A stretch of DNA of 64,000 nt from Lachnospiraceae bacterium M18-1 (GTDB taxonomy: Bacteria > Bacillota > Clostridia > Lachnospirales > Lachnospiraceae), in NCBI GenBank assembly GCA_000403295.2, contig KE159610.1:477387-541386 (forward strand). The letters run 5' to 3'. This document shows, piece after piece, positions 25,538-34,248 of this stretch (within the stretch, counting starts at the first letter, position 1; every line of letters starts with the position of its first letter). Both the position numbers and the translations under genes were made by a program. The notes under the pieces are model-generated. The model searched no databases and was not told the DNA's origin. It worked only from the letters and a program-made list of their open reading frames with translations.

Positions 25538-27154
25538 TCATCCTATCTGGATACACCGACTTGCCACATCAAACAAAATCGTATCATGCGTGATCAAAAT
25601 TACTGTTTTCTTTGTTTCCCGCAGATATTTCTTCAAAACACGGATGCTCTCCTGATCCAAATGGTTTGTAGGTTCATCCAGGAGCAGAACTTCCGAATCT
25701 TTCAGCAATGCGCGGACCAACGATATCTTCTGCTTTTCACCACCGGAAAAGCTGGTATCTTCTTCCATTCTCCGGTCGGCAAGATGCCAAATTCCAAACT
25801 CCCGCATCAGACAATCCGCATCTTCTTCCCCCGCCTTGTTATTGCCCATAAGGATATTTTCCCGCACTGTTTCGTGGAACAAAAATGGCGTCTGCGGCGC
25901 ACAGGCAATCAGCTTTCTCCAATCCGTTTTATTAATGACGCGAAAATCATGGCCTGATATCTCGACCCTGCCCTCATAGCTTTCCAATGAAGTGCAAAGA
26001 ATTTTCATCCAGGTAGATTTTCCCCTGCCATTCTCCCCGCAGATGCGGATCTTTTCTCCTGCCATGATTTGAAAATCCAAATTTTCAAAAACTTTTTTCC
26101 CAGGATAAGAAAAACTGATCTTCTCTCCCGAAATACCCAGGAAATGCTTCACTGGTTCTCCTCCTGTTATTTCTTCATCCTGATAAAACCCGCATACCCG
26201 TTCTGCCGCATTCTTCAGTAACGGATAATTCTGAATGATTTCTCCAAGATCATTTAAAAACCCCTGAGCAACCGTAAGATAGATAAACAAAGAGGCAAAT
26301 TCACCTGGAGTCACGCTTCCCCCAGCCACCATTACGGCCCCTGCCAAAAGAAGCAGTACCATGGTGACCTGGTTCGTCAGTTCCTGTGCCTGCTCCGAAG
26401 ACACCTTACAGGCAATCTGATGAACCGCGCTTTTATGATAATATTCCCAAAACAGCTCCTCTACGCGGCTTCTGGCTCCCTGCCAGATCTCCCACATTTT
26501 TATGATGTACGGCAGGCTTACAATATCCGCCTCATAATCTCTACGCTTTGCCTGATAAGTTTTTTCCTGTCTGTCATATTCAGCCAGCTTTTCTTTAAAG
26601 AAAAAAAGTACGGTAAGTTTTGCTGCCGCTATGGCAAACAGTAATCCTGCCATACCCCAACTGATTTTTCCGACATAATACAGGAAATATCCCAGGCAAA
26701 AAGGCAGAGAAACAGCTTTCCCCAAAAGCCTTACCCACTGAATACGCAGAAGGTTCGGCGCATCTTCCAGTTCATACTGCAGATTGCCGCTGCCTAATGA
26801 CACTCCTTTCTGGATTTCTTTATTCAGATAATGCCCAAAAATAACCTGATCGTGACGCAGTGATTCTTTAAACATCACGAAATCTGAAAGCATTCCCGTA
26901 AACGGTACGGCAAATACTACGAAAAACAGACACAGGAGCAGAGCTGCCGCATGTTTTATCCCCATGGAAAAGTTTAAATCAAAAGCGGAATCTGCGAATT
27001 TTCCCAGCGTATCCGCAGTAATCACCCCCAGAGTTCCCGTCAGGATTGCCGTAAGTACATTCATCAGCAGGGGGATCCTCACTGCATATGCGCATTCCCG
27101 GATGACTTCCTGCATGACTGTTCTCTTAATCCTGTAATTCTTTCTCCTCATCAT
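25538..27154 (-). CDS. ABC transporter, fused permease and ATPase (exporter half)
   Basis: About 538 residues: six membrane helices (about 15-310) and a C-terminal nucleotide-binding domain with Walker A (CGENGRGKSTW), Q-loop, signature motif (SFSGGEKQKISLVRAL), Walker B (VLLLDEPTNHLD) and the switch His (ILITHD). The start is uncertain: ATGs at 27154, 27151 and 27115 are all possible and all overlap the end of the neighbouring ABC gene. With that neighbour it should form a heterodimeric exporter. The regulator gene upstream suggests induction by a bound peptide or stress signal. Substrate unknown; drug or peptide export is likely. Confidence 0.9.
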   Translation of the reverse strand: MMRRKNYRIKRTVMQEVIRECAYAVRIPLLMNVLTAILTGTLGVITADTLGKFADSAFDLNFSMGIKHAAALLLCLFFVVFAVPFTGMLSDFVMFKESLRHDQVIFGHYLNKEIQKGVSLGSGNLQYELEDAPNLLRIQWVRLLGKAVSLPFCLGYFLYYVGKISWGMAGLLFAIAAAKLTVLFFFKEKLAEYDRQEKTYQAKRRDYEADIVSLPYIIKMWEIWQGARSRVEELFWEYYHKSAVHQIACKVSSEQAQELTNQVTMVLLLLAGAVMVAGGSVTPGEFASLFIYLTVAQGFLNDLGEIIQNYPLLKNAAERVCGFYQDEEITGGEPVKHFLGISGEKISFSYPGKKVFENLDFQIMAGEKIRICGENGRGKSTWMKILCTSLESYEGRVEISGHDFRVINKTDWRKLIACAPQTPFLFHETVRENILMGNNKAGEEDADCLMREFGIWHLADRRMEEDTSFSGGEKQKISLVRALLKDSEVLLLDEPTNHLDQESIRVLKKYLRETKKTVILITHDTILFDVASRCIQIG

Positions 27155-28727
27155 AGATCTGTCCATTCTCAATTCTAATCATACGGTCCGCCGCATCACG
27201 AAATAAAGGATCATGACTGACCAGAACCGTTCCTTTTCTCTCTCTGATCAATTCAAAAAGTGTCTCCCTGCCTTTTTTGTCAAGGTTATTGGATGGTTCA
27301 TCCAGCAGCAGCCAGACTGGCTCCATGGCAAAGCCGATTGACAGAAATACTTTTTTTCTTTCTCCTCCAGAAAGGTCACAAATCGCTTTGCCGCTCCTGA
27401 TCTCTTCTGTCAGGCCAAACCTTTCAGCAATCCGGACGATCTTTTCCTGTTTCTCTTTTCCAAACATCTGAAACAAAGTATCCGCATCATAGTGGTACCG
27501 GGAATCATGCTGCAGAATATAAAACAGAATATCCGGATTTGTCTCCGAAAAAGCTGTTTTTCCTTTCATACAGATTTCACCGTCATCCGGAAGGATAAGC
27601 CCGGCCAAAAGGTTTAGCAAAGTGGTCTTTCCTGCGCCATTGTTTCCTATTAACAGATAATTTTTGTCAGGCTCAAACTGGTAGCAGATTCTTTTCAATA
27701 TCTCTTTGTCCCCACAACGACAGGATACACGCTCCATCCGTATTCCCTTTATTTTGTAATGGCTCACCGGGCTCTTCTGCTTCTCATCCTGACAGATCCA
27801 TTTTCTAATCCGTTTTTCTGCATTCTCTGATACCGCCATTTGGGGAAGGGCAGCAAATATACCCTGGACTGAACGGAAAAAACCTTTGGAGAGATAGACT
27901 GCCTGAACTGCAAGATCAGTCGAACAGTAACCTGCTATCACGTAAAATCCAATCAGCGCATAAGTTCCAAACTGCAAAATATGATCCATCAACCGATACA
28001 TGGATCTCTGTGCCGCTGCAGCAGCATCCGCTTTTCTCCCAATCAACACATATTTTCTATGATAATCGGACAGTTTCTGCTGCCACCATGCTTTTAAATC
28101 GTACAGTTTTATCGTCTCAAAACCTTCTACTGCCTCAACCACATGATTCGTGATCTCAGCTTCTATTTCCTCGCATTTCTCATAGCTGATCTGCATATAC
28201 TTCTTTACGATCATCGGAGGAAGCAGCTGGGTCAACGAAATAACAGCCAAAGTTGCAGCCACGGCGGGGCTTTGGATGAACAAAAATAAAAAGTATCCAA
28301 CTGCCTCCATCGTTCCGGAAACAATGCCTGGATACAATTCAATATATCTTCCAGTCACCTGATCCATATCTCTGGTAATGTTTTCGATTAACTCTCCATA
28401 ATCTGTTCTGAACAACTGATCGGGCGTATTTTCCAGAAAGCTTTCCAGAAAATGAATTTTGGAGCAATGCACCGCATGCGCCGCTTTTTTCCGCAGATCA
28501 ATATTTGCTGCCAATTGGAAAAGGGCATATAACACCACCAAAATGATCAGGATAAATGCATACCGGACAACCCCCTCTACGTTTCCAGAAGTTGCCTGGC
28601 TGACTACCATCGCCAGCATCTGTGCATGAAGAAAAGCCACAGGTATGGACACGGTCTTTATCACAATACTTTCATAACATACCCGCTTTGAATCCATCCA
28701 AAAAATACTTTTATTCTTCTGATTCAT
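27126..28727 (-). CDS. ABC transporter, fused permease and ATPase (exporter half)
   Basis: 533 residues from the chosen ATG at 28727 (MNQKNKSIFWMDSKR), which overlaps the end of the regulator gene by 17 bases. An open frame extends 58 codons further upstream but lies inside the regulator gene. Six membrane helices (about 25-300) precede an ATPase domain with Walker A (GNNGAGKTTLLN), signature (DLSGGERKKVFLS), Walker B (LLLDEPSNNLD) and switch His (LVSHD). Both halves keep canonical ATPase motifs, so both sites may be active. The three genes regulator-ABC-ABC overlap and form one operon. Confidence 0.9.
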   Translation of the reverse strand: MNQKNKSIFWMDSKRVCYESIVIKTVSIPVAFLHAQMLAMVVSQATSGNVEGVVRYAFILIILVVLYALFQLAANIDLRKKAAHAVHCSKIHFLESFLENTPDQLFRTDYGELIENITRDMDQVTGRYIELYPGIVSGTMEAVGYFLFLFIQSPAVAATLAVISLTQLLPPMIVKKYMQISYEKCEEIEAEITNHVVEAVEGFETIKLYDLKAWWQQKLSDYHRKYVLIGRKADAAAAAQRSMYRLMDHILQFGTYALIGFYVIAGYCSTDLAVQAVYLSKGFFRSVQGIFAALPQMAVSENAEKRIRKWICQDEKQKSPVSHYKIKGIRMERVSCRCGDKEILKRICYQFEPDKNYLLIGNNGAGKTTLLNLLAGLILPDDGEICMKGKTAFSETNPDILFYILQHDSRYHYDADTLFQMFGKEKQEKIVRIAERFGLTEEIRSGKAICDLSGGERKKVFLSIGFAMEPVWLLLDEPSNNLDKKGRETLFELIRERKGTVLVSHDPLFRDAADRMIRIENGQIYDEEKELQD

Positions 28728-29667
28728 GATCTTCTTTCTCTTTAGCCATGAATCCATCTTTTTCTGCGCTTCTCTGTGCCATGTCAGCTTCAACATCGAA
28801 CCCTTTCCGACGGAGTTTTTCCGCAATTTCCCCATACAGTTCACACGCTTTTCCATAATCTCCTGTTTTCTCATACAGCATTGCCTTACTATATAATTCA
28901 TCGAAGAAAAAGGTTCCTATTTCCCCCGCCTTGTCATAGCACCAGATCGCTTCCTCATATTTTTTAAGTTTCTCGCAAACCTCTCCGCCATTAATATACA
29001 GTGTCCAGGCATCAGGGAATTTTTCGATTGCCCGCAAAAAGCAGTCATACGCTTCCTGAATTTTTCCCGCACAAATATATGCATCAAGCAGCAAATCCAT
29101 CTCCTGGGGATTTTCAGGATCTGCGTCTGCCCGTGCTTTCTGCTGAAGAATTGCTTCTTCCCCTTTCCCCAGTGTAGAAAGTAAAGATATCCGGCAGGCA
29201 CAGGCTCTGTAAAAGGAATGTTCATCCAAATCAGGGCCTCCATTCAGAATGTTGTCATACCACTTCATTGCTTCATTTTGGCAGTATTCAAGCATCCACT
29301 GATGAATGGCCGCATAATTCCACTTATCTTCTATAGAAAGTGTTCCTTCCTTTATGAGCTTTTTATACTCATAAAGGCAGTTCATAAAATCATCGGGGTT
29401 TCTTGTCTTTTCATAGACAGCCGCCAGACGTTGCGCATAATTATCATAGGCTTCCGGATTCTTTTTATAAAAATCATCAATCGTTACCCCATAAATCCCC
29501 GCTAAAACCGGAAGTGATAAAACATCCGGTAAAGTTGTCCCGCATTCCCATCTTGAAACAGTCTGCGTATTAACATTTAAAATATCAGCTACTTGTTCCT
29601 GCGTAAAATTTTTTGCAAGACGAAATTTTTTCAGATTTTCGCAAAGCACCGTTCGTTCTATATCCAT
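28711..29667 (-). CDS. XRE-family regulator with TPR domain
   Basis: 318 residues. The N-terminal helix-turn-helix (residues about 8-62: FTQEQVADILNVNTQTVSRW) is followed by tetratricopeptide-like helical repeats (FPDAWTLYINGGEVCEKLKK, KAMLYEKTGDYGKACELYGE). This is the layout of Rgg/PlcR-like and related regulators whose TPR part binds a peptide. The start follows CAGGAGATTTTAAGGTA. A -10 box TATAAT lies about 45 bases upstream on the minus strand. It is the first gene of an operon with two ABC exporter halves and very likely controls it. No signal-peptide gene was found nearby. Confidence 0.92.
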   Translation of the reverse strand: MDIERTVLCENLKKFRLAKNFTQEQVADILNVNTQTVSRWECGTTLPDVLSLPVLAGIYGVTIDDFYKKNPEAYDNYAQRLAAVYEKTRNPDDFMNCLYEYKKLIKEGTLSIEDKWNYAAIHQWMLEYCQNEAMKWYDNILNGGPDLDEHSFYRACACRISLLSTLGKGEEAILQQKARADADPENPQEMDLLLDAYICAGKIQEAYDCFLRAIEKFPDAWTLYINGGEVCEKLKKYEEAIWCYDKAGEIGTFFFDELYSKAMLYEKTGDYGKACELYGEIAEKLRRKGFDVEADMAQRSAEKDGFMAKEKEDHESEE

Positions 29668-29882
29668 TACCTTAAAATCTCCTGTTTGAAAACTTTTGCA
29701 ATATTATACTCCAGAAAAGGATGAAAAATAAGGTCTTATTTCGTGATTGCTATCTTAAAATCTGTATAGTCAATAGCCCCATCTGTTTCCAGATACTATG
29801 CTACCGGCTCTTATTCATCCCACAAACCGATAACCTCCACCAGCCACCGTCCGGATCAAATCCGGATTCCTCAGCTTTCTCC

Positions 29883-30074
29883 TCATAGGCATCCAACCTT
29901 CTCCAATTCCCTGACCGTACAATCTGCCAAAAGCCATACAATGCCAACAACGGCAAACAGCATACACAACAGGATGATAAAAGCACACAGGATTCCCATT
30001 CCTACCATTTCCTTTACCCTCTGAATGGTTCCTCCCAAAATACAAATAGAAGTCTTATCTTTCATGTTCCACAT
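29883..30074 (-). CDS. Small membrane protein, possible
   Basis: 63 codons with one clear membrane helix (ILCAFIILLCMLFAVVGIVW) between charged ends. AGGATTGG sits ahead of the ATG, and TATACT lies about 20 bases further upstream. It may be real or a remnant, because another frame (29801-29986) continues in protein-like fashion past its stop. Family not recognised. The rest of 29668-29882 shows nothing else. Confidence 0.4.
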   Translation of the reverse strand: MWNMKDKTSICILGGTIQRVKEMVGMGILCAFIILLCMLFAVVGIVWLLADCTVRELEKVGCL

Positions 30075-30102
30075 CCAATCCTAAAAAAGTATATAAAACA
30101 CT

Positions 30103-30146
30103 CTGCGGTACAGCAGCCTTTTCTTTCTACTGTACCGCAGTTTTTT
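30103..30146 (+). terminator. Strong hairpin terminator without an obvious upstream gene
   Basis: Perfect 11-bp stem CTGCGGTACAG / CTGTACCGCAG with a 16-base loop, followed by six T's on the plus strand. No plus-strand gene precedes it, so the gene or RNA it once ended may be gone or very short. Confidence 0.75.
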
Positions 30147-30322
30147 ATCGCCCCATTTACAACTCGTTTATCGTATCTGTTATCGCCATGTTCCGTATCC
30201 GCTTTGCAGCTCTGACGCTTAAATTTATTTTTTTCTTCCAGGCTATGAAAATTTCATATCTTCCACAGCCTTTTCTTAGTATTATGGATTCCAGGAAACA
30301 GTATTCCCTTGGTTTCCTCTAT

Positions 30323-30600
30323 TCAATTTCCAGCTTCCTTTTGAATCCCCTGGTAGTTTTTACTGAACAAGTGCTCCAAATAATATCCCTGATTCTTTTG
30401 CGTATTAAACCCTTCATTTTCTATTTTCCAGCGCATCCGCCCCTTCTCCATCAGATCGCATACGTTCTTTTTTCTCACCGGCAGACTTGTCAAAAAACAG
30501 AACGACTTTTTTTCCTCCCGTTCGATTTTGCACATCTTGGGGCCGAAAACCACCCGATTCGGATTTCTTTTTTCCGGAATTCCGCGTCAGACGGATATCT
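30323..30600 (-). pseudogene. IS transposase (DDE type) C-terminal fragment
   Basis: The frame contains RMRWKIENEGFNTQKNQGYY followed by LEHLFSKN. This is the conserved 'RWKxENEGFxxQKNxGYxLEH' block near the catalytic Glu of a DDE transposase group common in Clostridia. The N-terminal two thirds are absent and the C-terminal end is out of frame (KRLWKI, NFHSLEEKN near 30190-30270). No terminal inverted repeats were found. Inactive remnant. Confidence 0.7.
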
Positions 30601-30820
30601 CATTAAAACTTAAAGTACGCCTGATCCGTAAAGAAACTTTTCCATAGATCATTTGGGAATGTCTGACAATCAATGACAGTAGCAGACCATATCCCCTGTT
30701 TCGAATGCTATCCTAAATGAAAATGGGGATTCCCTTTATCCAGATGAATGATTTGTCCCATGTTTGATCTCCCTTGCCCTCATTCAGCAGAAAATCATAG
30801 ACACTCATAATCAGCACCCC

Positions 30821-31303
30821 GTCTTTAAATTCTTTATCCAATTCACGCTTTTCCATCTTTGCTCTGTGATATTTAATATCTAAATCCCTCTTTTTAAAAG
30901 TTTGGATTTCATTCTGCTCCTGGCTGATCACTACGGCCATTTCTGTTTCCTGCATCCACTTCAACCTACGTTCAAGTTCCTGTGCCTCCTGTTGAGTGGC
31001 TTTTTTTATTTTTGCTTTCAGCTTCTTTCCAGTATTCCTGCACGTAATTGTACATACGGACACAGGTAACCTTATTCAGACAGACAAACATAGCCTTTCT
31101 GCTTGTCTACATCAAGATCCGCATTTTCAATGGCGTTCCGGTAAATCCGATACGTGCTGCAGTAGGCAGTAATTTCATCATATGATCCGCAAAAATGCCA
31201 TACTGGCTGCGGTAAGCTTCGTCAGACATAATGATTATATCGTGGTCAGGATAGATCGGTTCTGCACTTGGTTTGTTAAACTTCTGAATAAGCGTAAAAA
31301 TAA
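30821..31303 (-). pseudogene. Internally deleted second copy of part of hsdR
   Basis: Three blocks match hsdR (roughly 17909-18686) in the same order and strand, at about 95% identity by eye. The first covers IFTLIQKFNKP, DHDIIIMSDEAYRSQYG and MMKLLPTAARIGFTGTP, then come ENADLDVD, and finally CLNKVTCVRMYNYVQEY through RELDKEFKD. The material between blocks has been deleted at short matching sequences (for example at GGC and at GCTTGTC/GCTGGTC). DEAH is DEAY here. There is no nuclease domain and no start. It cannot be functional. Confidence 0.92.
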
Positions 31304-31456
31304 GGCATCGCCCATCTTCATCTGTCACAGGATGAAGTATGTCTGATGCCGTTTGGCTTGTTGCTGGATCTTTGGGAATGCCACAAGCAGTATCACGGTA
31401 TGGCAAAACCAAAGCGTGAAATGTATATTGATGACATTATCCCGGACGGAATCTGA
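31304..31456 (+). pseudogene. C-terminal piece of a phage-type (tail assembly) gene
   Basis: Fifty plus-strand codons ending in a stop read GIAHLHLSQDEVCLMPFGLL, DLWECHKQYHGMAKPKRE and MYIDDIIPDGI. This resembles the end of small tail-region proteins found in Firmicutes prophages. It begins exactly where homology to hsdR ends, so the two fragments were joined by a recombination event. No other phage gene is near. Confidence 0.5.
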
Positions 31457-31519
31457 TTTATTTACCTTGTACTTACGACGTAAATGTCGTAACTTTATTA
31501 TGAACTTTCTGTGGTGCTA

Positions 31520-31548
31520 TTGATAATTTGAGAAATTCGTGATATACT
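31520..31548 (+). promoter_or_regulatory. Sigma-A-type promoter for the DUF4143 ATPase gene
   Basis: TTGATA, 17 bases, TATACT; start near 31555. Just upstream an inverted repeat ACGAC-N6-GTCGT (about 31478-31495) and just downstream GACGCAATCGTCGC could be regulator sites. Confidence 0.75.
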
Positions 31549-31595
31549 ATACAAGAAAGTAGTGACGCAATCGTCGCAAGTACGAGGTAATTGTA

Positions 31596-32870
31596 ATGAT
31601 TAAACGAGATTATTATCTGAATCGTATGATTCATCATATGTGGAACGGCGAGGTCAAAGTCATTACCGGTATCCGCCGCTGCGGAAAATCGGTACTGCTG
31701 TTTGATTTGTTCTATGAATACCTTCTCTCGCAGGAAGTTCAGGAAGACCACATCATAAAAATCGAATTGGACCAGAGACGTTACTATAAGTTCAGAAATC
31801 CAATCACGCTTTGTGAATATGTCGAGGACCTTGTTTCGGGAAAGAAAGATGGGAAGTTCTATCTTTTCATCGACGAAGTCCAGCTTACCACTAAGGTTAT
31901 CGACAAAGAAAATGGTGATATTGAGGTTTCTATCTATGATATGCTCAATGAACTCAAGGCATATAAGAATTTGGATGTATATGTTACCGGCAGTAACTCA
32001 AAGGGATTGTCAAAAGACATTGCTACAGAGTTCCGTGGCCGTGCTACTCAAATCCATGTATTCCCTCTGTCCTTCGAGGAGTTCTACTCTCATGTAGGCG
32101 GTGACGAGCGAAAGGCTCTGGACACCTATATGCTTTACGGCGGCATGCCACGCCTGCTGGCATTAACAGATGAAAAGGACAAAAAGGATTACCTGTCCTC
32201 TCTCTGCAGCGAGCTGTATGTCAAGGATATTGTAGAACGCAACGGTATCGAACGTGAAGATATTCTGAATGACATTCTGGATTTCCTCGCCTCACAGATT
32301 AGTTCTCTGACCAATCCTACGAATATTGCCAATGCGCTGACCAGCATCAAGAACGAAAAGGTTAACTCCACTCTGGTTTCAAACTATGTGCAACACATCA
32401 TCGATTCGTTCCTTATTTCGATGGCAAAACGCTATGATATAAAAGGAAAAACCCATTTCAAATATCCGAACAAATACTACTACACGGATATCGGTCTTCG
32501 TAATGCCCGATTAAATTATCGCCAATACGATCCCGGTCACATTATGGAGAACATCATCTACAACGAACTTCTGCGTCGAGGATATTCCGTTGATGTTGGT
32601 GTTGTGACCGACCGTACCGGCGGCGCAAATGTACAGAAGGAAATTGACTTCGTTGTCAATGATGCGGATAAAAAAATCTACATCCAGTCAGCTTTCCAGA
32701 TGGATACGGATAAAAAAGAATCCTCTGAACTGGCATCGTTGATACTGACAAAAGATTTTTTCAAAAAAATCATTGTCCGCATGGATATTCCTCATAACTT
32801 CTATGATGACAACGGAATTTTCCATTGCAATCTGATAGACCTGCTGCTTGGTCGTGTAGAATTATTCTAA
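31596..32870 (+). CDS. AAA-family ATPase with DUF4143 domain
   Basis: 424 residues. The N-terminal ATPase has Walker A (TGIRRCGKS, residues about 24-32) and Walker B (FYLFIDEVQ). A sensor region (YVTGSNSKGLSKDIATEFRG) and the arginine-rich FRGRA motif follow. The C-terminal DUF4143 region (about 200-424) ends in a nuclease-like fold with KEIDFVV. GAGGTAATTG precedes the start. It lies alone inside a patch of mobile-DNA fragments but is fully intact with its own promoter. Proteins of this class are widespread in Bacteria and their function is not settled; a role in defence or stress is only a guess. A second, distantly related gene is at 58536-59897. Confidence 0.9.
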   Translation: MIKRDYYLNRMIHHMWNGEVKVITGIRRCGKSVLLFDLFYEYLLSQEVQEDHIIKIELDQRRYYKFRNPITLCEYVEDLVSGKKDGKFYLFIDEVQLTTKVIDKENGDIEVSIYDMLNELKAYKNLDVYVTGSNSKGLSKDIATEFRGRATQIHVFPLSFEEFYSHVGGDERKALDTYMLYGGMPRLLALTDEKDKKDYLSSLCSELYVKDIVERNGIEREDILNDILDFLASQISSLTNPTNIANALTSIKNEKVNSTLVSNYVQHIIDSFLISMAKRYDIKGKTHFKYPNKYYYTDIGLRNARLNYRQYDPGHIMENIIYNELLRRGYSVDVGVVTDRTGGANVQKEIDFVVNDADKKIYIQSAFQMDTDKKESSELASLILTKDFFKKIIVRMDIPHNFYDDNGIFHCNLIDLLLGRVELF

Positions 32871-33105
32871 CCAACAAACCAAGCTTGATACCATTTAGGA
32901 GTGGCCCTTCGAGGTTACTCCTATTTAGCACCGTCTACTATATTCTTGCATCGTATGCGTCGCAACTTTCTAGTGGAATGGTACTTTTTTATGCCATTAA
33001 GAGAGGTGGCTGTTTTGGGATTTTAGTTTAACGGAATCACATCAAAGAATGTGAAAATCAAAACAAGGCTGACCTCTTGGCAGGCATCTCCGACCTTGCG
33101 TAATT

Positions 33106-33163
33106 TGCAATAAGAAATTGCAGGATATTCTCGTAATTGGGAAAACCATAGAACGGGATGGCT
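33106..33163 (+). repeat. 58-bp copy of part of the gene at 23486
   Basis: Matches 23509-23566 at 57 of 58 positions (one C/T difference) in the same orientation. Flanking sequence does not match on either side. It lies in the gene-free stretch 32871-33235, in which I see no gene. Confidence 0.9.
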
Positions 33164-33235
33164 TTTTTTCTGCTCATCTGTCATCTTGAGCCACCTGCTC
33201 ACCATACGGAGATTTGGACCGCTGAACGCAGAAAC

Positions 33236-33265
33236 AGGGGCTGTCGGAAATTTCCCGACAGCCCC
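33236..33265. terminator. Strong hairpin terminator
   Basis: Stem GGGGCTGTCGG / CCGACAGCCCC with a short AAATTT loop, followed by weak T content on the plus strand. It may end transcripts of the GtrA gene or the remnant frames on the minus strand. Confidence 0.65.
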
Positions 33266-33318
33266 CTATTACTAATTTTATGCATTTACATCCAGCTTTT
33301 TGTTTCTTTACTCCATGT

Positions 33319-33531
33319 CTACTCAAAGGAATTGTTGTTATGAATTGAATCCACGATGGGCAGCAATAATTCTTTTAGTAGTTGCATAGTTTCTTCAAAT
33401 TCTACTTTCACCAGTGCTTTCTTCTTTTTGATAAAGGCTCTCCATCTTCCCTGCCTTATCTCATCCTTGGTAAAATCATCCGTGCATCCTCCCAACCAAT
33501 CACTTCGCTCCCTCCGGCTGTGCATCCGCAA
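33319..33531 (-). other. Possible gene remnant downstream of the GtrA-like gene
   Basis: About 55 codons read like a helical basic-acidic protein (FTKDEIRQGRWRAFIKKKKA, EFEETMQLLKELLLPIVDS) ending in a stop. The frame begins inside the GtrA-like gene and has no ribosome site, so only the C-terminal piece of some lost gene may be here. Family not recognised. Confidence 0.3.
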
Positions 33532-34075
33532 AGATGATCTTATTTACCACAAAGAATACCACCATGGACACGCCGCCGTTTAAAACTGTAGTCCCGATAT
33601 TGTAGATAAAATCCGGAACCAGCTGGCTGGCGACTGCAACCCATACGCAGTTGATGGAATTTACGATGATGGTGATCACCACCCATGCCAGGAAATATCC
33701 GGCGATCTGGGGGCCAAGCTTCCCATGGCTGCGGAAGGTAAAGTTCCTCTGCAGCGGGAAGTTCACACACTCGCCCAGGAAGCTGGAGATCAGGTAGGCC
33801 AGCAGGTAGGCCATGCCGCCCTGTTCTACGCTGTATCCGATGGCATTCCATACGAAGTCGATGCCGAACAGGCTCACATCGACGGAAGGCCATCCCCAGC
33901 CGATGTCCGCGTAGCCGGTAAACATCGCCGGTAAAAACTGCAGCATGATATATTTTAAGAATGTCACTACATAGCTGAAAATAATGAACAGGCCGCCTTC
34001 GCGCATCCACTTCGCCGCGGAAGGGTGTTTCTCTGAAAAGCCTCCCCACCATTTCATCACAGGATTCTGACTCAT
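33500..34075 (-). CDS. GtrA-like membrane protein
   Basis: 191 residues with four predicted membrane helices (around 28-50, 82-105, 122-145 and 157-180) and the GtrA hallmark between helices 2 and 3, FPLQRNFTFRS. The family contributes to flipping or handling of polyprenyl-linked sugars during cell-surface polysaccharide decoration. AAAGGAGGCAAAC precedes the start. It follows two GH3 genes on the same strand, separated from them by a MITE-like element, so membership of that operon is uncertain. No glycosyltransferase partner is next to it. Confidence 0.85.
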   Translation of the reverse strand: MSQNPVMKWWGGFSEKHPSAAKWMREGGLFIIFSYVVTFLKYIMLQFLPAMFTGYADIGWGWPSVDVSLFGIDFVWNAIGYSVEQGGMAYLLAYLISSFLGECVNFPLQRNFTFRSHGKLGPQIAGYFLAWVVITIIVNSINCVWVAVASQLVPDFIYNIGTTVLNGGVSMVVFFVVNKIIFADAQPEGAK

Positions 34076-34093
34076 TGTTTGCCTCCTTTACTT

Positions 34094-34248
34094 AGGAACT
34101 GTGCAAAAATAATCTTACCATTTTACTTGTCCAAATCTTCATACACTGCGTTGTCGTCAATCGACGTACCCCGGTACGCCTCATTCCTCCGCCTTGTGTC
34201 TGAAAATTTGTTCTGCGCAAAAAGGCAAGTTATTTTTGCACAGTTCCT
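34094..34248. repeat. MITE-like element with 19-bp terminal inverted repeats (155 bp)
   Basis: The ends are perfect inverted repeats, AGGAACTGTGCAAAAATAA and its complement, and the flanking TTACTT on both sides could be a target duplication. The core contains TCAATCGACG followed by CGGTACGCCTCATTC and CCGCCTTG. Close relatives of these blocks occur in the core of the 45749-45961 element, which has different ends. It is inserted between the GtrA gene and the GH3 gene, ending at the GH3 stop codon. Confidence 0.85.

Noticed and set aside
30821..31303. A second functional restriction subunit
   Set aside because: No start, no nuclease domain, several internal deletions and a DEAH to DEAY change.
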